In this document: positions 25,598 through 33,317 of the stretch, piece by piece
Position numbering within the stretch: position 1 is the first letter of the stretch
Layout of the letters: each line of letters starts with the position of its first letter
NCBI GenBank assembly: GCA_964580185.1
Contig: CAZOJQ010000030.1
Coordinates: forward strand, 1-37,342
Length of the DNA stretch: 37,342 bases
Direction of reading: 5' to 3'
Source of the DNA: CAYWWY01 sp964580185
GTDB lineage: Bacteria; Thermotogota; Thermotogae; MWEM01
Notes under the pieces: model-generated
Seen by the model: only the letters and a program-made list of their open reading frames with translations
What the model was told of the DNA's origin: nothing
The model's database searches: none
Position numbers and translations under genes: made by a program

Positions 25598-26962
25598 ATG
25601 AACTTTCCCGAGGTCTTGTATTTTTTCGTCATGCTAGGGGCTTTCGTTGGTCTCGCGATTGTCAAAGTCCCGATATCGGTCTCTTTGATGGGCGCGGCTT
25701 TGGTTGGGGCTCTTGCAAGTGGGCACTTTTTCTCCCTGCGTCATCTTGTTGAAGGGGGATTCGGATTTTTCGATGCCATCCTTGTGATCGCAAGCGCGAT
25801 GATCTTCATGGAAAGCATCCGGGCGTCCGGCCTTCTGGAAGACATCGCAGAACGGTTAAAGGTTCGGTTTCATAATCGACCCCTCTTTTTGCTGATGATC
25901 ATGACCTTTTTTATCATGATTGCGGGTATGATTACGGGATCTTCCTCTGCAGCGGTTCTCACGACTGGGGCTATCGCCTTTCCGGTTCTGAAAGACCTTG
26001 GGTTCAAAAAACCCCGAGCTGGCGCTTTGATTGCGATGGCTGGAATCTTTGGCATGATCGCCCCACCGGTCAATATCCCCGCGATGATCATTGGGCAAGG
26101 CGTTGATATGCCCTACATCGGATTTACTGCTCCCCTTTTATTCTTGACCTTTCCTTTGGCGATCATAACTGCTTTGTTGTTGGGTGGACGAATTGTTAAG
26201 CCTATCGACTTGCCTCACCAATCAAAGCGCGGGGTTCAAAAGGTCTCTTGGTTGTTGTATGCTCCGATGATTCTCCTTGTGTTCCTCATGATCCTGGAGA
26301 ACACCCCTATTTCGTTGTCTTTGGGCCTTCCTTTCGTTTTTCTCATCTGTGGGTTGTTCGCCTCTCTCACCGGAAAGCGGCCAAATTTCTGGAAGCTTTC
26401 GGTAAAGGCGATGAAGGAATCATTGGGCATTCTGTCCATTCTGATCGGAGTGGGAATGTTTATCCAAATCATGACCCTCAACGGCACTCGCGGGTTCATC
26501 GTCTCCTTTTTGAATGATCTTCCTTCCGGGATCATCTTGATAGGGATCGCTCTGGGCGTTCCGTTGTTTGGCGCAGTTTCGTCTTACGGATCCGCGTCTG
26601 TATTGGGCGTGCCCTTTTTGCTCGTCTTTCTGGGAAACAATGACATTATGGTATGCTCCGCTCTCTCCTTATTGGCTGGTTTGGGGGACATGGTCCCCCC
26701 CACGGCACTTGCGGGAATATTCGCTGCTCATGTTGTCGGAGAAAAGAATTACTTTTCCATATGGCTCCGTTCATTACCCTCTTTTCTGTTCACAATGATC
26801 TTTGCTACTGTTGCTCTGGCGAATTCCCGGTCCTTTTCTTCGATCGCAAACGCGCCCCTATTTTATCCGATTTTTTTCGTCGTTCTCGTTCTGATCGGAG
26901 GATTATTGATCCTTTTGGATCAGCGACACCGAAGGAGGGGTTCTCATGATGATCGTTTATAA
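25598..26962 (+). CDS. Orphan TRAP-type large permease (DctM-like)
   Basis: The 454-residue protein is almost entirely membrane helices (10 or more). It carries TRAP large-subunit patterns: GMITGSSSAAVLTTGAIAFP, LGFKKPRAGALIAMAGIFGM and IAPPVNIPAMIIG, and in the second half the matching repeat SSYGSASVLGVPF and GDMVPPTALAGI. TRAP systems use a large permease, a small four-helix subunit (DctQ) and a solute-binding protein (DctP) for sodium-driven uptake of organic acids. Neither partner is visible here. AAAGGAG lies 9 bases before the ATG, and its 3' end overlaps a 47-residue membrane ORF. The substrate is unknown; glutamate or a gamma-glutamyl product would fit the neighbours. Confidence 0.82.
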   Translation: MNFPEVLYFFVMLGAFVGLAIVKVPISVSLMGAALVGALASGHFFSLRHLVEGGFGFFDAILVIASAMIFMESIRASGLLEDIAERLKVRFHNRPLFLLMIMTFFIMIAGMITGSSSAAVLTTGAIAFPVLKDLGFKKPRAGALIAMAGIFGMIAPPVNIPAMIIGQGVDMPYIGFTAPLLFLTFPLAIITALLLGGRIVKPIDLPHQSKRGVQKVSWLLYAPMILLVFLMILENTPISLSLGLPFVFLICGLFASLTGKRPNFWKLSVKAMKESLGILSILIGVGMFIQIMTLNGTRGFIVSFLNDLPSGIILIGIALGVPLFGAVSSYGSASVLGVPFLLVFLGNNDIMVCSALSLLAGLGDMVPPTALAGIFAAHVVGEKNYFSIWLRSLPSFLFTMIFATVALANSRSFSSIANAPLFYPIFFVVLVLIGGLLILLDQRHRRRGSHDDRL

Positions 26963-27089
26963 GCTTCTCTTGGTTTTTTTCATTGCCATTCTCCTGAAGA
27001 TCGCCTGGCGGGACGCAAAAAAATGGGATTGGGTGACGGTAGGGATGATTCTGGTGCCCATGATCCTTCGATTGTTTGGGATTAAATGA
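26946..27089 (+). CDS. 47-residue two-helix membrane protein
   Basis: The ORF starts inside the end of the TRAP permease gene and stops 5 bases before the pgsC ATG. AAGGAGG lies 6 bases before its first ATG, as good as any binding site in the window. The product has two predicted membrane helices (about 3-20 and 29-45) joined by a charged loop WRDAKKWDW. I do not recognise the family. Position suggests it partners the permease (in place of DctQ) or PgsC, which in other species works with the tiny membrane protein PgsE. A chance ORF is unlikely given the site and exact fit between genes. Confidence 0.68.
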   Translation: MMIVYKLLLVFFIAILLKIAWRDAKKWDWVTVGMILVPMILRLFGIK

Positions 27090-27093
27090 TCAT

Positions 27094-27519
27094 ATGCCTG
27101 TAAACACCATCCTTCTTGGATTGCTTTGCTCATTCCTGTACACAGAAATGACCGGGTTCAACCCAGGAGGGATCATTGTCCCGATATACTTCGCGCTATC
27201 GATTGATCAGCCAGTCCAACTTTTTTCCATGTTGATCGTCGCTTTTCTCACCTGGGGGATCTTTTCCATCGCCCGTCGATGGTGGATTCTTTTTGGGCGT
27301 AGGCGGTTTGTCTTTCTACTCTGTGTCTCTGGGTTTTGCTCTTTGCTTTTGCTTCAGGTTTTCCCCCAACTGTTTCCCCTTCATCAGCCCTTGAGCATCA
27401 TCGGATGGATGATTCCAGGCATCTTGGCCAATAGCTTTGAAAAGCAAGGTGTTTTCGTCTCTCTTTCCGGACTTTTCATCGTAACAACCAGCACTTCGAT
27501 GCTGTCCCGACTCGTGTAG
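27094..27519 (+). CDS. pgsC: Poly-gamma-glutamate synthase membrane subunit PgsC/CapC
   Basis: The 141-residue protein has about five membrane helices and the CapC/PgsC hallmark near its start (LYTEMTGFNPGGIIVPIYFAL), matching the TERTG..P.G.VVPGYLAL type pattern of the family, plus a PLSIIGWMIPGILANSFEKQG segment near the end. PgsC works with PgsB at the membrane to make poly-gamma-glutamate. The ATG at 27094 gives the normal N-terminus; an in-frame TTG at 27076 would overlap the small upstream ORF. The ribosome binding site is weak, so translation may be coupled to the 47-residue ORF ending 4 bases upstream. Confidence 0.87.
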   Translation: MPVNTILLGLLCSFLYTEMTGFNPGGIIVPIYFALSIDQPVQLFSMLIVAFLTWGIFSIARRWWILFGRRRFVFLLCVSGFCSLLLLQVFPQLFPLHQPLSIIGWMIPGILANSFEKQGVFVSLSGLFIVTTSTSMLSRLV

Positions 27520-27528
27520 GGGAAACCT

Positions 27529-28590
27529 GTGAAACCACCAAAACACCGATTGATCTGCATATGGGTAATCCTTAGTATCATTGCTTTTGCCCTTTTTCAA
27601 TGGGAAGAGAATCGACATCATTCCGAGATTCAGGAAAGAGCAATCGTAGCAGCCCAAACGATGGTTCGAATGGCGGAAATCATCCGCCTCCATCGGATCG
27701 ATCTCGGCCTTCCCGTCGATCCAGAAACAGATCTCAATGAAACCGGAATGATTGGGGAAGAGTATACGGAGCTGACAACAACCTTGGGAAGCTTGGAAGC
27801 AAAGCGGACCTCTTTAAACCCTCAGTTCGCTTCTCTCCTTGTCTGGCAGTTGCATGAAGCAGGTGTTCGTCCGGGCGATTCCGTTGCGATCGGTTCTTCC
27901 GGTTCGTTTCCTGGGATCTGGATTGCGTCCCTTTCCGCATGTATAGCCTTGGAGGCTCAACCCATATCGATTCTGTCTATCACTGCGTCCCAATGGGGCG
28001 CGAATCATCCTCAGTTCACGCTTCTGGAGATGGCCAAAGCATTGAGCGATGGAGGATTTGAACATGCCCAGGTTCATGGACTCTCCTTAGGGGGGGATGA
28101 GGACCGCGCTCTTGAAATTGACCCGTATGTTCGGAAGGCTTTTATGGATCAAATTCAGTCCTTATCGATCCCTTTTGTGATGGAAGAACCCATGCAAGAG
28201 AATGTAGAGAGGCGGATGCAGATCTACGAAACCGCGAATCGGAATGGGAAACTATCGTGCTTCATCAATATCGGTGGCGCGTTGGCCAATACAGGAGATC
28301 TGCTTGATCCCCACGATCTCGTCCCTGGATTGAATTTCCCCTCAACGACCCAAAATCCTCCAAAGGGTGGGGTTATCGAAGAAATGCTTAAGAGTGATAT
28401 TCCTGTGATCCACGTTCTGTACCTGAAAGGAATCGCAGACCAATATCAAATTGATTGGGATCCCGTTCCTCTTCCCAACCCAGAATCGTATTCCATCCCC
28501 CCGACTTCCCCACCCTCTCGGTCAATCCTACTGTGGATTGCAATCACCTATTTCGGATGCTTGTTCGCAAGTTGGGTGTTCTTCCGATAA
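27529..28590 (+). CDS. pgsW: Poly-gamma-glutamate system protein PgsW
   Basis: The 353-residue protein has an N-terminal membrane anchor (about 8-23), a large extracytoplasmic domain and a C-terminal membrane helix (about 331-350), a layout I associate with the PgsW proteins encoded next to PgsB and PgsC. Family-like features are LNPQFASLLVWQLHEAGVRP, VAIGSSGSFPGIWIASL and a NIGGALANTG segment. Its biochemical role is not established. It starts with GTG, with AGGGG 6 bases upstream, and follows pgsC by 9 bases. The last 63 bases overlap the 3' end of pgsB on the other strand. Confidence 0.78.
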   Translation: MKPPKHRLICIWVILSIIAFALFQWEENRHHSEIQERAIVAAQTMVRMAEIIRLHRIDLGLPVDPETDLNETGMIGEEYTELTTTLGSLEAKRTSLNPQFASLLVWQLHEAGVRPGDSVAIGSSGSFPGIWIASLSACIALEAQPISILSITASQWGANHPQFTLLEMAKALSDGGFEHAQVHGLSLGGDEDRALEIDPYVRKAFMDQIQSLSIPFVMEEPMQENVERRMQIYETANRNGKLSCFINIGGALANTGDLLDPHDLVPGLNFPSTTQNPPKGGVIEEMLKSDIPVIHVLYLKGIADQYQIDWDPVPLPNPESYSIPPTSPPSRSILLWIAITYFGCLFASWVFFR

Positions 28591-29775
28591 GGAATTCCAA
28601 GCATCCATCCAACGTTCCCCCCAACCGATATGGTTGCCAAAACCAAAAACCCCTTTGGGATTCCCGATCCTAACTGCTTTCACCATATTCATATCGGAAA
28701 GACCTTTCAATATCGTAACAGTAGGTGTCTTCGGCAATCCCCGTTTCAAGGCATTCGCATCCTTTCCTACGACGAAAAGCTCTTTGAATGGAGGAGTTTT
28801 GGCGAGAAGTGCCTGCTTCCATTGCCAAGTTCGCTCGGGTTTATCCGCCCTCAGGCAAAGCACGCCGACTATCGAATCGGGTTGAAGAGAATGCAGTCTC
28901 ATCGCCTGATCCAGAAGAATCCACGTCGATTCAGGGTCATTGGCAGAAAAAGCGGGAATGAAAATGGGTTGATCTTTCTGGATGACGGGTTCCAAAACTC
29001 CCGGGTCTTTTCTTACCTTCGCCATCCCCTGGTGAATGGATGGTTCGGGAATCCCCGCCATCCGCGCGACCCGCTCCGCGAGCGCCATGTTCTCCAGCCG
29101 TTCTTGATAACCCAACTGCATTTGGATTTTCTCAAGCTCATGCTTGGAGGATTTCAAAGAATCCGTTTCTTCTTCATCATCGATCCATTCAAGCTGAATG
29201 CCTCGCTTATGGATTTTTTTGATCGAATACTCCGAACGGATCCAATCTTCTTTTCTCATTACGATGATGGAACGGGGAGGTACTGCATCTAGAAAAGCGC
29301 TTCCTATTTCCGGAAGGGAAGAGCCCGTAATCCCCATATGATCCATCCGGATGTTTGTGATTACAGTAATATGCGGATCCAAAATCCGAATGGATTCAGC
29401 GCGTTGCATCTCTGGAGATATGCTCATAATTTCCGAAACGATGGTTTGGCACTTTTCTGCGGCTGCGAATCGCAGGAGCACTCGGATCTGTTCCAGGATG
29501 GTTGGCGCGCCTTTGCGGATTAATGGCTTTTCCTGCTGATTCGGAAGAAGAAGCATCGCTTGCGACCCCGTAACCTTACCTATAGCCCGAATCCCGTGCT
29601 CTTGGAACACCGATGTAATCAAACGGGTAACGCTCGATTTCCCCCGAGTGCCAGTAACGCAAATCCGCAAGGAAATCTTGGATCGCGCTTTGCGCGTCCA
29701 TAAAGACTCGATAGAAAGAAAGGTTGCAATGATCCCAATACACAGAAGCGCAACGAAAAAAGAGCCAACGGCCAC
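28528..29775 (-). CDS. pgsB: Poly-gamma-glutamate synthase PgsB/CapB
   Basis: PgsB is the ATP-dependent amide ligase that joins amino acids through gamma-carboxyls; it is related to Mur ligases. The 415-residue protein has an N-terminal membrane segment (about 4-20), the P-loop TGTRGKSS at 41-48, EIMSISPEMQRAES and VITNIRMDHMGITG, all typical of PgsB/CapB, and GFGNHIGWG near the end. The GTG at 29775 is the start: GGGAGG lies 5 bases upstream, and a TTGCAT/TATAAT promoter lies between it and the longer open frame. It is transcribed towards pgsW, unlike the usual co-directional pgsBC order. No pgsA/capA gene is present. Confidence 0.88.
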   Translation of the reverse strand: MAVGSFFVALLCIGIIATFLSIESLWTRKARSKISLRICVTGTRGKSSVTRLITSVFQEHGIRAIGKVTGSQAMLLLPNQQEKPLIRKGAPTILEQIRVLLRFAAAEKCQTIVSEIMSISPEMQRAESIRILDPHITVITNIRMDHMGITGSSLPEIGSAFLDAVPPRSIIVMRKEDWIRSEYSIKKIHKRGIQLEWIDDEEETDSLKSSKHELEKIQMQLGYQERLENMALAERVARMAGIPEPSIHQGMAKVRKDPGVLEPVIQKDQPIFIPAFSANDPESTWILLDQAMRLHSLQPDSIVGVLCLRADKPERTWQWKQALLAKTPPFKELFVVGKDANALKRGLPKTPTVTILKGLSDMNMVKAVRIGNPKGVFGFGNHIGWGERWMDAWNSLSEEHPTCEQASEIGDCNPQ

Positions 29776-29815
29776 AAGATCCTCCCTCTCATCTTTTACC
29801 AATCTGGGATAATCG

Positions 29816-29844
29816 ATTATAGCCGATTCTGCGTGGAAATGCAA
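29816..29844 (-). promoter_or_regulatory. Sigma-70-type promoter of pgsB
   Basis: On the minus strand TTGCAT (29839-29844) and TATAAT (29816-29821) are separated by 17 bases, 41 bases upstream of the GTG. It uses the same hexamers as the rpsB promoter and gives pgsB its own transcript. Confidence 0.82.
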
Positions 29845-29874
29845 CTATTCTGAAGTAGGATTCTCATTTGATAT

Positions 29875-29905
29875 AAAAAAAGGGTGGGTCTCCCCACCCT
29901 TTTTT
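29875..29905 (-). terminator. Terminator of the ribose operon
   Basis: The minus strand reads AAAAAAGGGTGGG, a four-base loop and CCCACCC followed by T7, seven bases after the rbsB stop. It insulates the ribose operon from pgsB. The T-run on the opposite strand makes it possibly bidirectional. Confidence 0.92.
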
Positions 29906-29911
29906 GATCGA

Positions 29912-30811
29912 TCACTCCTCAGATAGTACTTCCAAAGTGATTAGTTTCAACGGGACGATCACCAATTCCTCGACAGTCTCGCCTGCCAAAACCTTTATGG
30001 CTGACTCCAAAGCCATTTGGATCTGTAACCCAGGTTGTTGTTTCACTGTTGCTGACATTTCCCCTTTTAAAATCGCGGCGACAGCATCATCAATGGCATC
30101 GATCCCGAAAACCTTGATCTCTCCGGTTCTTCCTGCGGCGGCGATTGTGCGGACTGCTCCTAGCGCCATTTGGTCATTATGCGCATATACCGCATCAAGA
30201 ACAGGGTTGGCTTGAAGGATATCCTCCATTACATTGGCCCCTTGTTCACGAGAATAATTAGCAGTTAAGCTGGTCACTACTTGGATTTCCGGATAGACTT
30301 TTAACGCCTCCAGAAATCCTCTTTGCCTCTCTACTGCTGAGGGGGCACCAGGAATCCCTTCCAAAATCGCAACTCTTCCCTTACCTCCAAGGACTTTTGC
30401 GAGCTCTTCCCCGATCAATCTACCTGCTTGGGAATTATCGATATCGAGGTGCTGCATTGTTTTTCCCATTCTAGAAGGTCGAGTCACAGTAATTACAGGA
30501 ACATTGTATCGATTTGCTTCAAGAACCGCTGTGCCAATAGCATCCGAGTCGACTGGGTTGATCACAAGCGCATCAACATTTCGGATGATTAAGTCCTGGA
30601 CTTGCGAAATCTGCCTTTCAGGGGAATCCTGTGCATCAAGCACGATTAGGGTAAATCCCATTTCTTTCGCAGTTGCCTCAGCTGCATCCTTCATGGTAAC
30701 AAAAAATGGATTTGCAAGGGTAGAGACACAAAACCCGATCGTCTTTGTTGCAGAGAATCCCAACGAGAAAACTACTAAAGACAACAATACGAGAACTACT
30801 ACCTTTTTCAT
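29912..30811 (-). CDS. rbsB: Ribose-type ABC transporter substrate-binding protein
   Basis: The 299-residue protein has a signal peptide (about 1-20) and the periplasmic-binding-protein fold of the sugar group: KTIGFCVSTLANPFFVTM at the N-terminus, VDALVINPVDSDAIGTAV, HLDIDNSQAGRLIGEELAK, EGIPGAPSAVERQRGFLEA and VYAHNDQMALGAV. It delivers the sugar to RbsC/RbsA. GGAGGG lies upstream of the ATG. It is the last gene of the operon, unusual only in that the binding protein is often first. A small hairpin lies between it and rbsC. Ribose is inferred from rbsD and rbsK; the binding site itself was not analysed. Confidence 0.92.
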   Translation of the reverse strand: MKKVVVLVLLSLVVFSLGFSATKTIGFCVSTLANPFFVTMKDAAEATAKEMGFTLIVLDAQDSPERQISQVQDLIIRNVDALVINPVDSDAIGTAVLEANRYNVPVITVTRPSRMGKTMQHLDIDNSQAGRLIGEELAKVLGGKGRVAILEGIPGAPSAVERQRGFLEALKVYPEIQVVTSLTANYSREQGANVMEDILQANPVLDAVYAHNDQMALGAVRTIAAAGRTGEIKVFGIDAIDDAVAAILKGEMSATVKQQPGLQIQMALESAIKVLAGETVEELVIVPLKLITLEVLSEE

Positions 30812-30830
30812 TTGATTTCCCTCCTTGATT

Positions 30831-30845
30831 ACCCCTTTCAGGGGT
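30831..30845 (-). promoter_or_regulatory. Small intercistronic hairpin between rbsC and rbsB
   Basis: ACCCC and GGGGT pair around a five-base loop in the 35-base gap, with no T-run after it. It could stabilise the rbsB mRNA end to raise binding-protein levels relative to the permease; it is too short to be a terminator. Confidence 0.4.
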
Positions 30846-30846
30846 T

Positions 30847-31818
30847 TTATTGCGAATTGTTCCTTTTGATCAATACCGCGATCAAGATAATCGCCCCTTT
30901 TACGATTTGCTGGAAAAAGGCAGAAACACCAATTAAGTTCATCCCATTATCAATCACACCAATAATCATTGCCCCAAGTAACGTTCCAAATACCGTCCCG
31001 ATCCCTCCGGATAAGGATGCCCCACCGAGAATGACTGCCGCGATTACATTCAACTCCATGCCTTCTCCGGCAGTAGGTTGGGCGGAAAGAAGGCGTGATG
31101 TAATGAGGATGCCACCCAAACCACTTAACAATCCAGAAACGAGAAAAGCGATAAGTCGATATTTCTTAACAGGAATAGCTGATAATTTCGCCGCTTCCCG
31201 ATTCGCCCCGATGGAACGAATATAAACACCGTGTTTGGTATGATTGAGGAAAAACAGGCCAACACAAAAAATAATACCGGCGATAACTGAGGAAGCGGGA
31301 ACTGGACCTACATAACCCGCTCCGAAAAAACTAAAGCTTTCCGGCAACTGAGAAATGGGACGGCCCCCTGTCCATACAAGCGCCATCCCTCTTGCAACCC
31401 CAAGCATTGCTAAAGTCACAATAAAGGATTGGACTTTACCATACACCGTTAGCAACCCATTGATGAAACCGACTCCCATTCCCATCGCCAATCCGGCTAA
31501 GATCGCAAGGAAAATGGATTGCGTTGCAACCAAAGTTGCCGCTGTGGTAACACCTGCCAATGCAGCTAACGACCCAACAGACAAATCGATTTCTCCGGTG
31601 AGAATCACGAAAGTCATACCAATGGCTACAATCAATGTGATTGAAATTTGTCGAGTTATGTTCAGCAAATTGCGGGAAGAAAAGAAAAAGGGAGATAGTA
31701 CAGAAAAAGTGATCAGCAATACGACGAGGATTAACAACAACCCAAACTCTCCTCGAAGGAGTTTCAAGAATCGTTGACTATGAGACTCTTTCGCATTTTT
31801 ATGAGTGGAATGATTCAT
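30847..31818 (-). CDS. rbsC: Ribose-type ABC transporter permease
   Basis: The 323-residue membrane protein has about 9-10 helices. It contains RbsC-family patterns such as NILNITRQISITLIVAIGMT-like sequence near 55-75, VILTGEIDLSVGSLAALAGV, GFINGLLTVYGKVQSFIVTL and LGGASLSGGIGTVFGTLLGA. Its ATG overlaps the rbsA stop by 4 bases (ATGA). It forms the membrane channel energised by RbsA and fed by RbsB. Confidence 0.94.
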   Translation of the reverse strand: MNHSTHKNAKESHSQRFLKLLRGEFGLLLILVVLLITFSVLSPFFFSSRNLLNITRQISITLIVAIGMTFVILTGEIDLSVGSLAALAGVTTAATLVATQSIFLAILAGLAMGMGVGFINGLLTVYGKVQSFIVTLAMLGVARGMALVWTGGRPISQLPESFSFFGAGYVGPVPASSVIAGIIFCVGLFFLNHTKHGVYIRSIGANREAAKLSAIPVKKYRLIAFLVSGLLSGLGGILITSRLLSAQPTAGEGMELNVIAAVILGGASLSGGIGTVFGTLLGAMIIGVIDNGMNLIGVSAFFQQIVKGAIILIAVLIKRNNSQ

Positions 31819-33314
31819 ACATGCTCTCCTAACGCCATGGACATTATTTTCTCCGTTGATGTTTTTTTCGGATCAATCTCTTTCAGAAGGGCTCCTCGAT
31901 AGAGAACAAGAATCCGATCACACACTTCATGAACTTCTTTAAACTCGGAAGATAAAAGGAGAACCGCAACCCCTTGATCCGCCCAATTCTGGATTAAGCG
32001 ATAGATCTCTCTCTTTGCACCAACATCAACACCACGAGTTGGTTCATCCAAGATAAGGATTCTTGGCCGTTTGTAAAACCATTTTCCCAATACGATTTTT
32101 TGCTGGTTTCCTCCAGAAAGCGAGTGCACAGGCAATTCGATTCGCAGTGGATTAAGTTTAAGGCTTTTTCCAATCGAAAGAGCCATTCTCTTTTTCCTTC
32201 TCAGAGACAGAATGCCAAATCGCTCAAGTAGGTGCAATGCCACAACTGTAATGTTGTGGTCAACGGATAAACCCAAAAAAAGCCCTTGACCTTTTCGATC
32301 TTCTGGGATAAACCCAATTCCCAATTTTTTGGCCTCCAACGGGCTTCCAAAACTAACCTCACGATCATCGACAAATACCTTCCCTCGGGTTTTCTGATCT
32401 GCCCCAAAGAGGGCCAACCCAAGCTCACTTTTCCCAGAACCGATAATTCCTGTCACTCCGAGTATTTCCCCCCTATGGAGCTGGAAGCTTAAGGGTTTCT
32501 GCATATTTCGCGATTGGAACTGTTCTGTTCGGAAAACAACGGATGCATTGGTATCCGCATCCCCTTTTTTTGAAAGCGCTTCTCCTAAGGAGGTCCCTAT
32601 CATGCTTTTCACCAATGTATCCATCTTCAACCCTGGTACGGGAAAAGTCCCGGCATTCTTTCCATCCCGCAAAACAGATACTCTGTCACAGATTTCAAAA
32701 ACCTCATCTAAGTGATGAGAAATATAAATCATATGCACGTTTTTCTTTTTGAGATCTTTGATGATTTGGAAAAGGGTCTCGATTTCTGCTCTGCTCATAC
32801 CCGTTGTTGGTTCATCGAGAAGTAAAATCTTTGCATGAATAGAAAGCGCCTTCATGATTTCAATGATCTTTTTTTGGCCTAACCCCATTTCACCTACTGG
32901 AGTTTTGGGGTCGATTGGGATTTTGAATTGCTCCAAATACTCCCTTGCCTTAGTGAGTAAAACGTTTTTCTGGACTCGATGAAAAAGACCTTTGACTGGC
33001 TCATGACCCAAGAAAATATTCTGAGCGACATTCAAACTTTCAACAAGACTCAATTCTTGATATATCGCGGCAATCCCTTTGTATCTTGCATCAACAGGAT
33101 TAACCACTGTGACTGGGTTATTGAACAGAAGCATTTCCCCATTATCTTTCTGGTGGACTCCTGTAAGGATTTTTATGAGCGTTGATTTTCCTGCCCCGTT
33201 TTCCCCAAGAAGCGCATGGACTTCTCCTTGTTCAAGGGTAAAATCCACATCCATTAGGGCTTGAACGCCGCCAAAACGTTTTGAAATCCTCCTTAAAACC
33301 AATGCAGGATACAA
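31815..33314 (-). CDS. rbsA: Ribose-type ABC transporter ATP-binding protein
   Basis: The 499-residue protein has two fused ATPase domains, as usual for sugar importers of the RbsA/MglA group. Domain 1 has Walker A GENGAGKST and Walker B ILLLDEPTTGM, with a degenerate signature GLGQKK. Domain 2 has a weaker Walker A GIIGSGKSE, signature LSGGNQQK and Walker B LILDEPTRGVDVG. The start is a TTG at 33314 with AAGGAGG 7 bases upstream; that site lies in the last codons of rbsK, and only 3 bases separate the genes. The asymmetric second P-loop is normal for this family. Confidence 0.94.
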   Translation of the reverse strand: MYPALVLRRISKRFGGVQALMDVDFTLEQGEVHALLGENGAGKSTLIKILTGVHQKDNGEMLLFNNPVTVVNPVDARYKGIAAIYQELSLVESLNVAQNIFLGHEPVKGLFHRVQKNVLLTKAREYLEQFKIPIDPKTPVGEMGLGQKKIIEIMKALSIHAKILLLDEPTTGMSRAEIETLFQIIKDLKKKNVHMIYISHHLDEVFEICDRVSVLRDGKNAGTFPVPGLKMDTLVKSMIGTSLGEALSKKGDADTNASVVFRTEQFQSRNMQKPLSFQLHRGEILGVTGIIGSGKSELGLALFGADQKTRGKVFVDDREVSFGSPLEAKKLGIGFIPEDRKGQGLFLGLSVDHNITVVALHLLERFGILSLRRKKRMALSIGKSLKLNPLRIELPVHSLSGGNQQKIVLGKWFYKRPRILILDEPTRGVDVGAKREIYRLIQNWADQGVAVLLLSSEFKEVHEVCDRILVLYRGALLKEIDPKKTSTEKIMSMALGEHV

Positions 33315-33317
33315 AAC

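Noticed and set aside
29776..29844. Longer pgsB N-terminus starting at 29844
   Set aside because: It would begin upstream of a TTGCAT-17-TATAAT promoter; the GTG at 29775 has a good binding site and gives a normal membrane-anchored start.
30831..30845. Hairpin between rbsC and rbsB as a terminator
   Set aside because: Only five base pairs and no T-run; it is listed as a possible mRNA-stability element instead.
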